A DNA stretch of 64,000 nucleotides from Verrucomicrobiia bacterium (GCA_022072455.1 JAJVHY010000013.1:186001-250000); one strand, 5' to 3'. Positions 32,589 through 41,609 are shown, counted from the first letter of the stretch. Made by a program: numbers and translations. Notes: a model not told the origin generated them from the letters alone.

Positions 32589-34472
32589 ATGAAGGCAACG
32601 CTCAACTACCTAATCCTTAGTCTTGTTGTTCTCAGCCTCTGGGCTGGGGTGATTTCGTTTGGTGGGATCCTCCCCGAATACGCGCTGGTTTTTTACGCTC
32701 TGGTTGCCATTACCACCAGCGTTTGGGGTGTAAAATGGATTTTTTGCCGGCGCGTTTCTGGGATTTGGATCCCGCTTCATGTTCCCGTCCTCACATTTCT
32801 CGGTTATTCACTACTCCGGTATTTCACCTCCCCCGTTGAACATGATTCCAGGGTGGATTTGCTCCACATCGGAATCTACGTAACGCTCTATTTTCTGGTC
32901 GCCCAAAATCTTCATCGCTCCCGCGATCGGCTGACCATTCTCTGGGCACTCATCATCCTCGCCGTGGCGCAATCGTTTTACGGCTTGTGGCAGTACAAAA
33001 CCGGTAGCGATCAAGTCCTCTGGCTTGAACGTGGGCTCGACTATCACGGTCGCGGCAGCGGCACCTATTACTGCCCCAACCACCTTGCCGGCTTTTTGGA
33101 AATGGCACTCGGCTTAATCGTGGGCTGGCTGATCGCTTACCGGAATCCGGACAGCCCGCTGCAAAATCGCGTCCTCCGCAATCTGTTTGCTGTGGCGGCG
33201 CTCGGATTTATTGGCTTGGGACTATACAGCACCGGGTCACGAGGCGGTTGGATTGCCGTTGGCGCTGCCATCCCAGTGCTCTTGGTGCTCGCCGAAGTGA
33301 CTCGCGCCGTCCCGTCCCGCATTCTCATCATTGTCTTCGTGATCTTTGCCTGTGGCGTGGCCGGCGTGGCGAGCATCAGAACCGTGCGCGAACGGGTGAG
33401 TCAAACCCTGGCCGTTGACCTTGGTTACCGGTGGGGTGAACAGCCGGTCGAAGTCAAAGGCGGCATCGTCGGTCGCACTCCAATCTGGCGCAGCACCCTC
33501 CGGTTAATCCGCGACCACCCGGTAATCGGCACCGGCCCCGGCACGTGGCGCTGGATGCAACTCAAATACCGCCTACCTGAATCTTCGATTCGTCCCGATT
33601 TTGCCCACAACGATCCGCTCCAACTCGTCGCCGAATACGGCCTAATCGGATTGATTTTGATCCTTGCCGTGTTCGTCTGTTTTTACTGGCAAGCCATCCA
33701 ACTGACGCGAACCTCGGCCGAGACGGCCACCCGTGCCTTCGCGATTGGAGCCCTCGCCGCCGTCACGGCCATCCTCATCCACTCGTTTGTGGATTTCAAT
33801 TTTCACATCCCGGCCAACGCTAGTATCGTCGCCGTAATTCTTGGATTGGTTGCCGCTCCGGCCTTGTCCGAGAAGGAGCGCACCCGCGTTCCCCTGTTGA
33901 TTAAAACTGTTTTTGGCATCACCCTGATCGCCTTGAGCGTTGCCCTGGCTTGGGTTGGTAGATCGCGGGCGCTCGCCAGCCGGGCTGCGTCGCGTGGTTT
34001 TGCGGCCGCCCAAGAACACGAATGGGACGACGCGGTTCGCGAATACCAAACCGCCCTCCGACTCGATCCGCACGCCCCGGAAATCCACAGCCTGATTGGC
34101 GACATCTACCGCACCCAAAGCTCTCTCACCACCGACGAAGATCTCCAAGAAGAACGCAAACTTATCGCCCGCCGCGGCGTGGACTCCTACAAACGCGCAC
34201 TCGAACTTAATCCTTATCACCCAGAAATCATGCTCAAAATGGCCGCCGCCTGCGAACTGGCCGGTGACCCGGCGCAGGCTTTTCGGTGGTATCAACAGGC
34301 GTTTCAAGTTGACCCCAACAACGCCTTCGCCTGGATCGCCCTCGGTAATTTCTATCGCCGGCAAGGCGACACCGTCCAAGCCATCGCCGCCTTGGAACAC
34401 GCCCGCAAGCTCAACCCGGGCGACTCAACCGCGGTAAACATCCTCAAACAAATTCGCTCTGCCCAACCTTGA
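32589..34472 (+). CDS. O-antigen ligase/polymerase-like membrane protein with C-terminal TPR
   Basis: A protein of 627 aa with about 10-12 membrane helices covering residues 1-450. The Wzy_C/O-antigen ligase region shows YCPNHLAGFLEM, YSTGSRGGWIAVG (the conserved large loop entry), GRTPIWRSTLRLIRDHPVIG (loop with Arg/His) and FAHNDPLQLVAEYG. Residues ~470-627 form tetratricopeptide repeats (WDDAVREYQTALRLDPHAPE, AFRWYQQAFQVDPNNAFAWI). Such proteins attach or polymerise surface glycans at the periplasmic face of the inner membrane. With lpxK, a heptosyltransferase and murJ downstream, a role in LPS or capsule completion is likely. Confidence 0.85.
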   Translation: MKATLNYLILSLVVLSLWAGVISFGGILPEYALVFYALVAITTSVWGVKWIFCRRVSGIWIPLHVPVLTFLGYSLLRYFTSPVEHDSRVDLLHIGIYVTLYFLVAQNLHRSRDRLTILWALIILAVAQSFYGLWQYKTGSDQVLWLERGLDYHGRGSGTYYCPNHLAGFLEMALGLIVGWLIAYRNPDSPLQNRVLRNLFAVAALGFIGLGLYSTGSRGGWIAVGAAIPVLLVLAEVTRAVPSRILIIVFVIFACGVAGVASIRTVRERVSQTLAVDLGYRWGEQPVEVKGGIVGRTPIWRSTLRLIRDHPVIGTGPGTWRWMQLKYRLPESSIRPDFAHNDPLQLVAEYGLIGLILILAVFVCFYWQAIQLTRTSAETATRAFAIGALAAVTAILIHSFVDFNFHIPANASIVAVILGLVAAPALSEKERTRVPLLIKTVFGITLIALSVALAWVGRSRALASRAASRGFAAAQEHEWDDAVREYQTALRLDPHAPEIHSLIGDIYRTQSSLTTDEDLQEERKLIARRGVDSYKRALELNPYHPEIMLKMAAACELAGDPAQAFRWYQQAFQVDPNNAFAWIALGNFYRRQGDTVQAIAALEHARKLNPGDSTAVNILKQIRSAQP

Positions 34473-34504
34473 CGCCCGCTCCCGATTCCCCTACGTTCCG
34501 CCGC

Positions 34505-34660
34505 ATGCGCAAGGTCAAAGGGCCACCCCACACACTTCGGCAATGGATCGAGTACTACTGGTTGGTTCTCTCCAATCCCACCTTCCGCACCGCCCGCAAC
34601 CGCCGCAAAGCCTACTACGAGCATCGCCTCGCCAAGAGTCTCACCCGCAGGTTGTCTTGA
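34505..34660 (+). CDS. small basic hypothetical protein, 51 aa
   Basis: The frame is open from a TTG overlapping the ligase stop (34469), but the ATG at 34505 (MRKVKGPPHTLRQWIEYYWL) looks more natural. The peptide is strongly basic with aromatic clusters and no signal or membrane segment (NRRKAYYEHRLAKSLTRRLS). It sits in line between the O-antigen ligase and lpxK. Its composition differs from random frames in this GC-rich region, but support is moderate. Confidence 0.42.
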   Translation: MRKVKGPPHTLRQWIEYYWLVLSNPTFRTARNRRKAYYEHRLAKSLTRRLS

Positions 34661-34693
34661 CCCACCGGCACGCTTTCGCCACTATGCCGGCCC

Positions 34694-35854
34694 ATGTGGC
34701 AATGGACTGAACACGTCGAGCAATACATCCTCGACGTCATCTTTGGACGCCGACACGATTTCGGTGCCCGCCTTGTCGGCGGCATCCTTCTGGCCCTTTC
34801 CAAACTCTTCGAACTCATCGTCCAACTCCGGCATTTCCTCTGGCGCAACCGCATCTTCCGGCACCACACCCTCGGCTGCCAGGTCATCAGCATCGGTAAC
34901 CTCACCGTCGGCGGCACCGGCAAAACCCCGGTCGTAGAAGTCTTCGCCCGTGCCCTCCAACAAGCCGGCCGCCGCGTTGCCATCCTCTCCCGCGGCTACA
35001 AAAGCGTCCCCCGCCCGCTCTGGCAACGCATCATCGCCAAAGTCACTTTTCAAGAAGACAAAGTTCCACCCAAAGTTGTCTCCGACGGCCAATCCCTCCT
35101 CCTCGACAGCGAACAAGCCGGCGACGAACCCTACATGCTCGCCTCCAACCTCAAGGACGTCGTCGTCCTCGTGGACAAAGACAGAGTAAAGGCCGGCCGC
35201 TACGCCATCTCCCGGTTCGGCTGCGACACCCTCCTCCTCGACGACGGGTTCCAATACCTCCGCCTCAAAAGCCGGCTCGACATCTGTCTCATTGACCGCA
35301 ACAACCCGTTCGGCAATCATTTCCTCCTCCCCCGCGGCACCCTCCGCGAACCGATCCACAACCTCAAACGTGCCAGCTACATCTTCATCACCAAATCCAG
35401 CAAGTTCGGCGCGGACAAACTCCGCAAAGCCATCCGCCAATTCAACGACAAAGCCGAAATCATCGAATGCGCCCACCACCCCCTCTACGTCCAGGACGTC
35501 TTTACCGGCGAACGTCATGACCTGAAAATTCTCCAAGACCTCGACGTCGCCGCCCTCTCCGGCATCGCCATACCCGAAAGTTTTGAAGAAGGCCTCCGCG
35601 GCCTCGGCGCCAACGTCGTCTACCGCAAAAGCTACGCCGACCACCACCGCTACACCCAACAAGAAATCCTCAACATGATCAACCGCAGCCTCCGCCGCGG
35701 CGCCAAAGCGATCCTCACCACCGAAAAAGACGCCGTCCGTTTTCCCAAGATCGACCGGCGCGATATCCCGGTGTACTATCTCCGCGTGGAGATTCGGATC
35801 ATCTCAGGAGCGAAAGACTTCGATGAAGCCGTCCGAACAATCTGCCATCGTTAA
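34694..35854 (+). CDS. lpxK: tetraacyldisaccharide 4'-kinase
   Basis: A 386-aa lipid A biosynthesis enzyme that phosphorylates the 4' position of the tetraacyl disaccharide at the inner membrane. The P-loop is in ISIGNLTVGGTGKTPVVEVF, followed by LSRGYKS. DDGFQYLRLKSRLDICLID is the second family hallmark, and a C-terminal ILTTEKDAVRFPK matches. The N-terminal hydrophobic helix (GGILLALSKLFELIVQL) anchors the protein. Its presence implies a Gram-negative cell with lipid A. The gene overlaps the following heptosyltransferase start by 32 nt, indicating an operon. Confidence 0.93.
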   Translation: MWQWTEHVEQYILDVIFGRRHDFGARLVGGILLALSKLFELIVQLRHFLWRNRIFRHHTLGCQVISIGNLTVGGTGKTPVVEVFARALQQAGRRVAILSRGYKSVPRPLWQRIIAKVTFQEDKVPPKVVSDGQSLLLDSEQAGDEPYMLASNLKDVVVLVDKDRVKAGRYAISRFGCDTLLLDDGFQYLRLKSRLDICLIDRNNPFGNHFLLPRGTLREPIHNLKRASYIFITKSSKFGADKLRKAIRQFNDKAEIIECAHHPLYVQDVFTGERHDLKILQDLDVAALSGIAIPESFEEGLRGLGANVVYRKSYADHHRYTQQEILNMINRSLRRGAKAILTTEKDAVRFPKIDRRDIPVYYLRVEIRIISGAKDFDEAVRTICHR

Positions 35855-36911
35855 CACGCATCCCAAGCGCATCCTCGTCCGGGCCACCAACTGGATTGGC
35901 GACACCGTCATGACCTTGCCGGCCGTCCAACGCCTCCGCGAACTCGAACCCGACGCCCACCTTACCGTTGCCAGCCCCGAAAAACTTGCCGACCTCTGGC
36001 GGCACAACCCCCACGTCAACGATGTCCTCACCGGCCCCCTGCCTCGCCGGCAATTCGATCTCGCCATCATCTTCCCCAACTCCTTCCGGTCCGCTTGGGA
36101 ATGCTACACCGCCGGCATCCCGCGCCGCGTCGGCTTTACCGGCCACTGGCGGCGCGCCCTCCTCACCGACGCCCTCCCCGACCCCGAACAATCCCGGTAT
36201 GAAAAACTCACCGTGGCCGGCAAACAATTCGAGCGAAAGATCTTCCCGGTCATCCGCCACCAATCGCACCGGTATCTCGACCTCATCGGCCACCTCGGCG
36301 GCAATCGAACCCACTGTCCACCGAAACTCTGGATCGCTGCCGGTGAAATCCCAGCATTAACCAAATTTCTCCACGAAGGCTCCCGCCCCTTCTTCGGCAT
36401 CAATGCCGGCGCCGAATACGGCCCCGCCAAACGCTGGCCGGCCGAGAACTTCATATCCGTCGCCAAAAACATTTCCGCTGAAGTCGCCTGCCGCTGGCTC
36501 ATCTTCGGCGGCCCCGGCGACACCGCCATTGCCGGCCAGATCGAAACCGACCTCCGCACCGCACTCGACGACCGTTCCGTCGTCAACGTCGCCGGCAAGA
36601 CCAACCTCCTCGAACTCTGCCAACTCCTAAAGTTCTGCCGGCTCCTTATCACCAACGATACTGGCCCCATGCACTTAGCCGACGCCCTCGGCACCCCGCT
36701 CGTCGCGATCTTCGGCAGCACTTCTGCCCCGCTCACCGGCCCGACCGGCAAACACAGCCGGGTGGTCAACGTCCCCGTCGAGTGCAATCCCTGCTTTCTT
36801 CGGGAATGCCCTGTAGATTTCCGCTGCATGCAAGCGATCAGCGTCGACCAAGTCACCGCCGCCGCCCGGCAACTCTGGACCGAAACGGAAAAGACGCACG
36901 GTCACATATGA
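35823..36911 (+). CDS. waaF: lipopolysaccharide heptosyltransferase, WaaF type (GT9)
   Basis: A 362-aa GT-B enzyme of family GT9. RATNWIGDTVMTLPAVQRLR near residue 19 is the typical N-terminus of heptosyltransferase II, and TNDTGPMHLADALGTPLVAI plus FGSTSAPLTGPTG complete the nucleotide-sugar site. It transfers ADP-L-glycero-D-manno-heptose or a related sugar to the LPS inner core. A Cys-rich C-terminus (ECNPCFLRECPVDFRC) is also family-typical. The start ATG lies inside the lpxK 3' end and the stop overlaps the murJ ATG (ATGA). Specificity for heptose is by family, since GT9 members can use other donors. Confidence 0.87.
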   Translation: MKPSEQSAIVNTHPKRILVRATNWIGDTVMTLPAVQRLRELEPDAHLTVASPEKLADLWRHNPHVNDVLTGPLPRRQFDLAIIFPNSFRSAWECYTAGIPRRVGFTGHWRRALLTDALPDPEQSRYEKLTVAGKQFERKIFPVIRHQSHRYLDLIGHLGGNRTHCPPKLWIAAGEIPALTKFLHEGSRPFFGINAGAEYGPAKRWPAENFISVAKNISAEVACRWLIFGGPGDTAIAGQIETDLRTALDDRSVVNVAGKTNLLELCQLLKFCRLLITNDTGPMHLADALGTPLVAIFGSTSAPLTGPTGKHSRVVNVPVECNPCFLRECPVDFRCMQAISVDQVTAAARQLWTETEKTHGHI

Positions 36912-38491
36912 GCGTACCTCAGTCCCCTTCGGTTGTGCGCTCCGCCCGCACGGTCAGCCTGGCGGTGCTTGGCAGCCGGGTGCTCGGGCTGGTGCGCGAA
37001 CAGGTGCTCGCTTCGCTCTTTGGCGCGAGCAAGGAGTTCGACGCGTTTCTCACCGCGTTCCGCATCCCGAACCTGCTCCGCGATCTCTTTGCCGAAGGCG
37101 CGCTCTCGGCGGCGTTCGTCACCACGTTCACCCAGAAAGTCGAAACCGAAGGCGACAAATCCGCGTGGCGACTCGCCAACCTCGTCCTCAACGCCCTACT
37201 CATCATCCTCAGCGTGATCACGATTGCCGGCATCGTCGCGGCGCCGTGGTTGGTCAAACTCATCGCGCCCGGCTTCGCCAACGTCCCCGGCAAGGTTGAA
37301 CTCACCATTCAACTCACGCGGATCATGTTCCCGTTTTTGCTGATGGTCGCCATCGCTGCACTCGCGATGGGGATGCTCAACGCCAAACGCGTCTTCGGCG
37401 TACCGGCGAGCGCTTCGATGATGTTCAATATCGGCTCGATTGTCGGCGGGCTCGGGCTGGCGTGGTTTTTCACGAGCCAGTTCGAACCGCGTGACCGCGC
37501 CATGGTCGGGATGGCTATCGGCACCCTCATCGGGGGCGCGGCGCAATGGCTTATCCAGATCCCGGCCTTGCGACGCGTGGGATACCGGTACGCGCCGTTG
37601 CTAGACTGGAACGATCCCGGCTTCCGGCAAGTGGTCAAACTCGTCGCGCCCTCGGTCCTCGGCGTCGGTGCGGTGCAGATCAATATCTTTGTGGACAACT
37701 GGTTCGCGTCGCAGTGGAACGGGGGCGTGACGTGGCTCAACTGCGCGTTCCGGTTGATGCAATTCCCCATCGGCGTCTTTGGCGTCGCGATTGCCACCGC
37801 GACGTTGCCCACCGCCAGCGCACACGTCGCCCGTGGGGAAATTGATCATTTCCGCAAAACGCTGGCCCGCTCGATCCGGTTGGCCTTCTTCCTCTGCATC
37901 CCGGCCGCGTTCGGTTTGGCCTTGCTGGCGGAGCCAATCATCGCTGTCATCTACCAGCACGGCCGGTTTCTGGCCGGCGACACGCAGCAGACGGCCCGGT
38001 GTCTTCAAGCATTCGCCGTCGGACTGGCCGGCTATGCCGCGATCAAGGTCATTGCGCCAACGTTTTACGCCTTCGGTGATTCGCGCACGCCGATGCTGGT
38101 CACGGTCAGCTCCATTTTCGTCCACGTCGCCGGCAACTATCTGTTTGCCATCGTCCTCGACATGAAGACTGCCGGGCTGGCTCTCTCGACTTCATGCGCG
38201 GCGCTCCTCAATTTTCTGATTCTCCTGGCATTGATGCGCCGCCGGATCGAACGCATCGAAGCCGGTCAGTTGGTGAAATCCTGCGCCAAAATCCTCCTCG
38301 CCTCGCTGCTGATGAGTGCCGCCGCCTACGGCGCGCATACGTTGCTAAGCGCAAACCGGTATCTGGATGTAGCCGGCTCCGTGGTTGTGGCGGTGATCGT
38401 GTTCGGCGCGTCCTGCAAACTACTGCGCGTCGAGGAACTCGGTGAATTGTTTGGCGTGCTGAAGTTTGGCGCGAAGGGGCCTGGTTCGTAG
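36908..38491 (+). CDS. murJ: lipid II flippase MurJ
   Basis: A 527-aa member of the MVF/MOP superfamily that flips undecaprenyl-pyrophosphate-linked peptidoglycan precursor across the inner membrane. The hallmark N-terminus is seen (LAVLGSRVLGLVREQVLASL, FGASKEFDAFLTAFRIPNLL, RDLFAEGALSAAFV), with about 14 membrane helices and INIFVDNWFAS in the middle. The ATG at 36908 overlaps the waaF stop by 4 nt. An in-frame ATG at 36782 lies within waaF and encodes low-complexity sequence. The operon order lpxK-waaF-murJ links LPS and wall assembly. Confidence 0.94.
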   Translation: MSVPQSPSVVRSARTVSLAVLGSRVLGLVREQVLASLFGASKEFDAFLTAFRIPNLLRDLFAEGALSAAFVTTFTQKVETEGDKSAWRLANLVLNALLIILSVITIAGIVAAPWLVKLIAPGFANVPGKVELTIQLTRIMFPFLLMVAIAALAMGMLNAKRVFGVPASASMMFNIGSIVGGLGLAWFFTSQFEPRDRAMVGMAIGTLIGGAAQWLIQIPALRRVGYRYAPLLDWNDPGFRQVVKLVAPSVLGVGAVQINIFVDNWFASQWNGGVTWLNCAFRLMQFPIGVFGVAIATATLPTASAHVARGEIDHFRKTLARSIRLAFFLCIPAAFGLALLAEPIIAVIYQHGRFLAGDTQQTARCLQAFAVGLAGYAAIKVIAPTFYAFGDSRTPMLVTVSSIFVHVAGNYLFAIVLDMKTAGLALSTSCAALLNFLILLALMRRRIERIEAGQLVKSCAKILLASLLMSAAAYGAHTLLSANRYLDVAGSVVVAVIVFGASCKLLRVEELGELFGVLKFGAKGPGS

Positions 38492-38576
38492 TTAGGCACG
38501 GAGTCCGACGGAGTGCCGTCGAATGTGGTGAGTTGCCGGAATTATGGAGGGTGGTAAAATGGTTCACGTCGCCCGA

Positions 38577-38607
38577 CGCCACTCCGCTTTGCTTCGTGGC
38601 TTACTAC
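38577..38607. repeat. 31-bp repeat upstream of the RAYT gene
   Basis: CGCCACTCCGCTTTGCTTCG then TGGCTTACTAC. It matches the copy at 39208-39238 at 27 of 31 positions in direct orientation, and its ends GCCAC/GTGGC can pair to form a hairpin. Confidence 0.8.
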
Positions 38608-38619
38608 CAACTGTCGCCG

Positions 38620-39198
38620 ATGTACGAATACCGAAAATTATCCGTTGCGGATCGCAAGGCAGTCATCGCCGCGCGACGCGACCGACTGTTACCACTCCAT
38701 GCGCCGCCACATTATCCCGGTAGACGCCTGACCTACATCCTCACCGCCGCATGTTACGAACACAGAGAACTCATCCGGCCGGCCCCACGACGCGATGAGT
38801 TAGCAAGCGAGCTCTTGGCAGCCCCAGCCGAAATCCATGCCTGGGTGATCTTGCCGAATCACTATCACCTGTTGGCCACGGTTGATCTCGCTGCGTTTCG
38901 CGAATGGATTCGCGTCTGTCATAGCCGGCTGGCGACGAATTGGAATCGCGAGGACAGCGCTCGCGGACGCAGGGTTTGGTACCGCTTTCAAGACCGACAG
39001 ATTCGCGGGGATGGACACTTCTATGCCACGATGAATTACATCCATGCGAATCCGGTAAAACACGGTTTCGCGAAACGTGCGGACGATTGGCCGTGGTGCA
39101 GTTTTCACAGGTATCTGGTGGATTATGGCCGGGAATTGTTGGTGAAATTGTGGAGGGATTATCCTGTTGACCGGTACGGAGCGGCTTGGGACGATTGA
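38620..39198 (+). CDS. REP-associated tyrosine transposase (RAYT, Y1/IS200-like)
   Basis: A 192-aa protein of the TnpA_REP family. PHYPGRRLTYILTAACYEH is the family N-terminus, AWVILPNHYHLLA carries the HxH metal motif, and YIHANPVKHGFAKRADDWPW matches the conserved end of the domain. The tyrosine nucleophile is expected around FYATMNYIHANP. RAYTs are single-copy domesticated relatives of IS200/IS605 transposases that process palindromic REP/REPIN sequences. ATG at 38620 is preferred to an earlier ATG at 38533 because the added residues come from the flanking repeat. The gene lies between two direct 31-bp repeats. It may act on them or on other palindromes in this genome; that is inference. 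Confidence 0.88.
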   Translation: MYEYRKLSVADRKAVIAARRDRLLPLHAPPHYPGRRLTYILTAACYEHRELIRPAPRRDELASELLAAPAEIHAWVILPNHYHLLATVDLAAFREWIRVCHSRLATNWNREDSARGRRVWYRFQDRQIRGDGHFYATMNYIHANPVKHGFAKRADDWPWCSFHRYLVDYGRELLVKLWRDYPVDRYGAAWDD

Positions 39199-39207
39199 TC
39201 CGCAAAA

Positions 39208-39238
39208 CGCCACTCCGCTGCGCTGCGTGGCTCACTAC
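39208..39238. repeat. 31-bp repeat downstream of the RAYT gene
   Basis: CGCCACTCCGCTGCGCTGCG then TGGCTCACTAC. This is the direct-orientation partner of 38577-38607, starting 10 bp after the RAYT stop codon. Confidence 0.8.
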
Positions 39239-39260
39239 GAACAGCCGTCCGCCCTAACCC

Positions 39261-40688
39261 TTGAGCACCAACCTCAAATCGAAAGTCCGCGAGCTGCCTA
39301 ACAAGCCGGGGGTGTACCTGATGCGCGATACGTTGGGGCGAGTGATCTATGTCGGCAAAGCCCGGTCGCTCCGTAAACGGGTGTCACAATACTTCCACCC
39401 ATCCCGGCAAATGCGGTGGGATCCAAAAGTCCGGGCATTGATTGATTCCATTGCGGACTTCGAGACGTTTGTGGTCAACAGCGAGCCGGAAGCGCTGTTG
39501 CTCGAAGGCCGGCTCATCAAGGAGTTCAAGCCGCGCTACAATGCGTTGCTCAAGGACGACAAACGCTTTCTCCTCGTGAAGGTGGATCTCCGGGAGGAAT
39601 ACCCGCGGTTCAAGTTCGCGCGCTTGAAGAAGGATGACGGGGCGTTGTACTTCGGGCCGTTCGCGCATGCCGGGGCGGTGCGCGTGGCGATGCAGTGGGT
39701 TCGCAAGAAGTACGGCGTACTCGTGCAAGGGACTGGCGCGCCGAAGGCGAAGGATTTGAAGTACTCGACGTATCTCGTGCCGGTGCCACTCAAGGACATG
39801 ACCCGCGAAGATTATCTTCAGCACGTCGAGAGGGCGTGTGGTTTTCTCGACGGGAAAAATGCAGAGGCGCTGGTCGAGCTCGAACAGCTGATGCGCCAAG
39901 CTGCAGAACTCCGGCAATTCGAGAAAGCCGGTGAGTATCGGGATGTGATCACCAGCTTGAAGGAGATCGCCCGGTCGGCACGCGAAAGGAAATTCGCCCG
40001 TGACCTGCGCCCGAAAATCAATACTGGCGAGGAAATGGCGGAATTGCAGCGCGTGCTCAATTTGCCGGTGTTGCCGGTGCACGTCGAGGGGTTCGATATC
40101 TCGAACATCTCCGGCACGCTGGCAGTGGCTTCAACGGTTTGTTTCCAAGCCGGCAAGCCGCACAAGGAGCATTACCGTCATTATCAGATCCAGACTGTCG
40201 AGGGGAGCGATGACTTTGCGTCGATGGCGGAAGTGGTCGCGCGCCGGTATGGGCATACGGACGTGCGGCCGGATTTGGTGATGGTGGACGGAGGTGCCGG
40301 GCAGTTGAGCGCGGCGTTACGGGCGCTGGCGGAGATTGGCGTCAAGTTACCGGTGATTGGGTTGGCGAAACAGATGGAGGAAATTTACACCGGCGACACG
40401 GTGTTGCGACTGGAACGGAATTCGCCGGCCTTGCATTTGATTCAGCGGCTTCGGGATGAGGCGCACCGGTTTGCCAACGCATATCACCAAAAGTTGCGGA
40501 AACGGCGGATTCAGGAGTCGGTACTGGACGAAATCACCGGGTTGGGCGAGAAGAGGAAGATGACGTTGTTGAAACAGTTCGGGTCCATTCAACGGTTGCG
40601 GGCGGCACCGGTCGAAACAATTGCAGCGGTGCCGGGGATTGGCGCGAAAATGGCCGCGACACTGAAAGAATTCCTGGAGCGCCGTTGA
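39261..40688 (+). CDS. uvrC: excinuclease ABC subunit C, compact form
   Basis: A 475-aa nuclease of nucleotide excision repair. It has a GIY-YIG domain (GVYLMRDTLGRVIYVGKARS, with the Glu in SEPEALLLEG), a UVR motif near residues 199-235, and an RNase H-like 5'-incision domain (VEGFDISNISG at ~273 and VMVDGGAGQL). Tandem HhH motifs close the protein (AAVPGIGAKMAATLKEF). The start is TTG at 39261. The protein is shorter than the ~600 aa usual for UvrC: only about 40 residues separate the UVR motif from the RNase H-like domain, where roughly 130 are normal. Catalytic residues are visible in both nuclease halves. Confidence 0.9.
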   Translation: MSTNLKSKVRELPNKPGVYLMRDTLGRVIYVGKARSLRKRVSQYFHPSRQMRWDPKVRALIDSIADFETFVVNSEPEALLLEGRLIKEFKPRYNALLKDDKRFLLVKVDLREEYPRFKFARLKKDDGALYFGPFAHAGAVRVAMQWVRKKYGVLVQGTGAPKAKDLKYSTYLVPVPLKDMTREDYLQHVERACGFLDGKNAEALVELEQLMRQAAELRQFEKAGEYRDVITSLKEIARSARERKFARDLRPKINTGEEMAELQRVLNLPVLPVHVEGFDISNISGTLAVASTVCFQAGKPHKEHYRHYQIQTVEGSDDFASMAEVVARRYGHTDVRPDLVMVDGGAGQLSAALRALAEIGVKLPVIGLAKQMEEIYTGDTVLRLERNSPALHLIQRLRDEAHRFANAYHQKLRKRRIQESVLDEITGLGEKRKMTLLKQFGSIQRLRAAPVETIAAVPGIGAKMAATLKEFLERR

Positions 40689-41332
40689 CTTTTCTCTGTG
40701 CCATTTTGGTGGCGGTTGAAAGTCTGTCGCCGACGAATCAGGCGTTGGCGAAGCCGGTCCTGGAACATCCAACACTTCGCCGGGAATACGCGCCGCACAA
40801 GATTTTGGGCCGCGTGGAACATTTTGAGTTTTTGTTGGATCACATGGACGTGTGTTCGGTGGTCTCGGAGCAGACCGGGTTGATTGATTACCGGGCGGTG
40901 GCGCAGCCGGATGGCCGGTTGTACGCGGAGAACAAGGAACAGGCGAAAGGCTTCCTGTCGCTTATCGGCTGCGAACCGGGGCGGCGCATTTTTTACATGG
41001 AAGGAACGCAGCGGGGTTTGTTTACCGCGAAGGGGGCCGGCGTCATCGTTCTCGATTACAAGCAGATCACGCCGACAGAAATGGAATGCCGGGGCCGGTT
41101 GTTTGTGCGGATCGAGAATTCGGTGGTGGCGACTTTGGCGCGAATGTTTTTTGTTTTCCTGAAAGGAGCGGTGGATCGGAACTACCGGCTGGTGATCGCA
41201 CAGCCGCTGGATTTGACGCAGCTCGCGAGTGGATTTCCGCAGGAACTCCGGGAGTTCATCGCGACGCTTACGGCGGCAGATCAGGCTTTGGTTGAACCGT
41301 TTACGGCGTTGTTGGCGCAACCGCCACAATAG
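40685..41332 (+). CDS. hypothetical protein with N-terminal signal-like segment
   Basis: A 215-aa protein starting at TTG 40685, which overlaps the uvrC TGA (TTGA). The first ~20 residues are hydrophobic (TFLCAILVAVESLS), so export is possible. The rest is a soluble alpha/beta sequence with PHKILGRVEHFEFLLDHMDV, GAGVIVLDYKQITP and ENSVVATLARMFFVFLKG. I recognise no family with confidence. Coupling with uvrC appears translational, but there is no functional evidence linking it to DNA repair. Confidence 0.62.
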   Translation: MTFLCAILVAVESLSPTNQALAKPVLEHPTLRREYAPHKILGRVEHFEFLLDHMDVCSVVSEQTGLIDYRAVAQPDGRLYAENKEQAKGFLSLIGCEPGRRIFYMEGTQRGLFTAKGAGVIVLDYKQITPTEMECRGRLFVRIENSVVATLARMFFVFLKGAVDRNYRLVIAQPLDLTQLASGFPQELREFIATLTAADQALVEPFTALLAQPPQ

Positions 41333-41335
41333 GCT

Positions 41336-41364
41336 TTGACACTCCCGGTCGCGCCCCGTATCAT
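41336..41364 (+). promoter_or_regulatory. consensus-like sigma70 promoter of rpsU
   Basis: TTGACA and TATCAT are separated by exactly 17 nt, and 43 nt separate the -10 box from the rpsU start. It is one of the best promoter matches in the window. Confidence 0.75.
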
Positions 41365-41407
41365 GCGCGCCCATTGAAATTTTACCTACGAGAGGAGGCG
41401 GAAAACA

Positions 41408-41590
41408 TTGTCAGAAGTTAAATTGAAAAAAGGCGAGCCGGTCGAGAAGGCGCTGCGGCGATTGAAGAAGAAACTCGACCGCGAAGGCACGCTTCGCGAA
41501 GCCCGCGCCCACCGGCATTTTGAAAAGCCGAGTGAGAAGCGCCGGCGCAAGGCGAAAGCCCCACGCCCGTTTATGATGAGCAGTTTCTAA
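41408..41590 (+). CDS. rpsU: ribosomal protein bS21
   Basis: A 60-aa, very basic protein of the 30S subunit. [20 protein letters not shown] is the bS21 core, followed by a basic helix ([12 protein letters not shown]). The start codon is TTG at 41408, supported by GAGGAGG at 41392-41398, 9 nt upstream, and a clear promoter at 41336-41364. bS21 helps 30S subunits select mRNAs. A strong hairpin follows the stop, so the gene is probably transcribed alone. The TTG start may limit its level. Confidence 0.92.
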   Translation: MSEVKLKKGEPVEKALRRLKKKLDREGTLREARAHRHFEKPSEKRRRKAKAPRPFMMSSF

Positions 41591-41609
41591 GTCACCACCG
41601 GGAAATTCG

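Noticed and set aside
36782-36907. 42-residue N-terminal extension of MurJ
   Set aside because: It lies within waaF and is Arg/Pro-rich. The ATG at 36908 overlaps the waaF stop and matches the family start.
38533-38619. 29-residue N-terminal extension of the RAYT protein
   Set aside because: It is translated from the flanking 31-bp repeat region, and the family domain begins after the later ATG.
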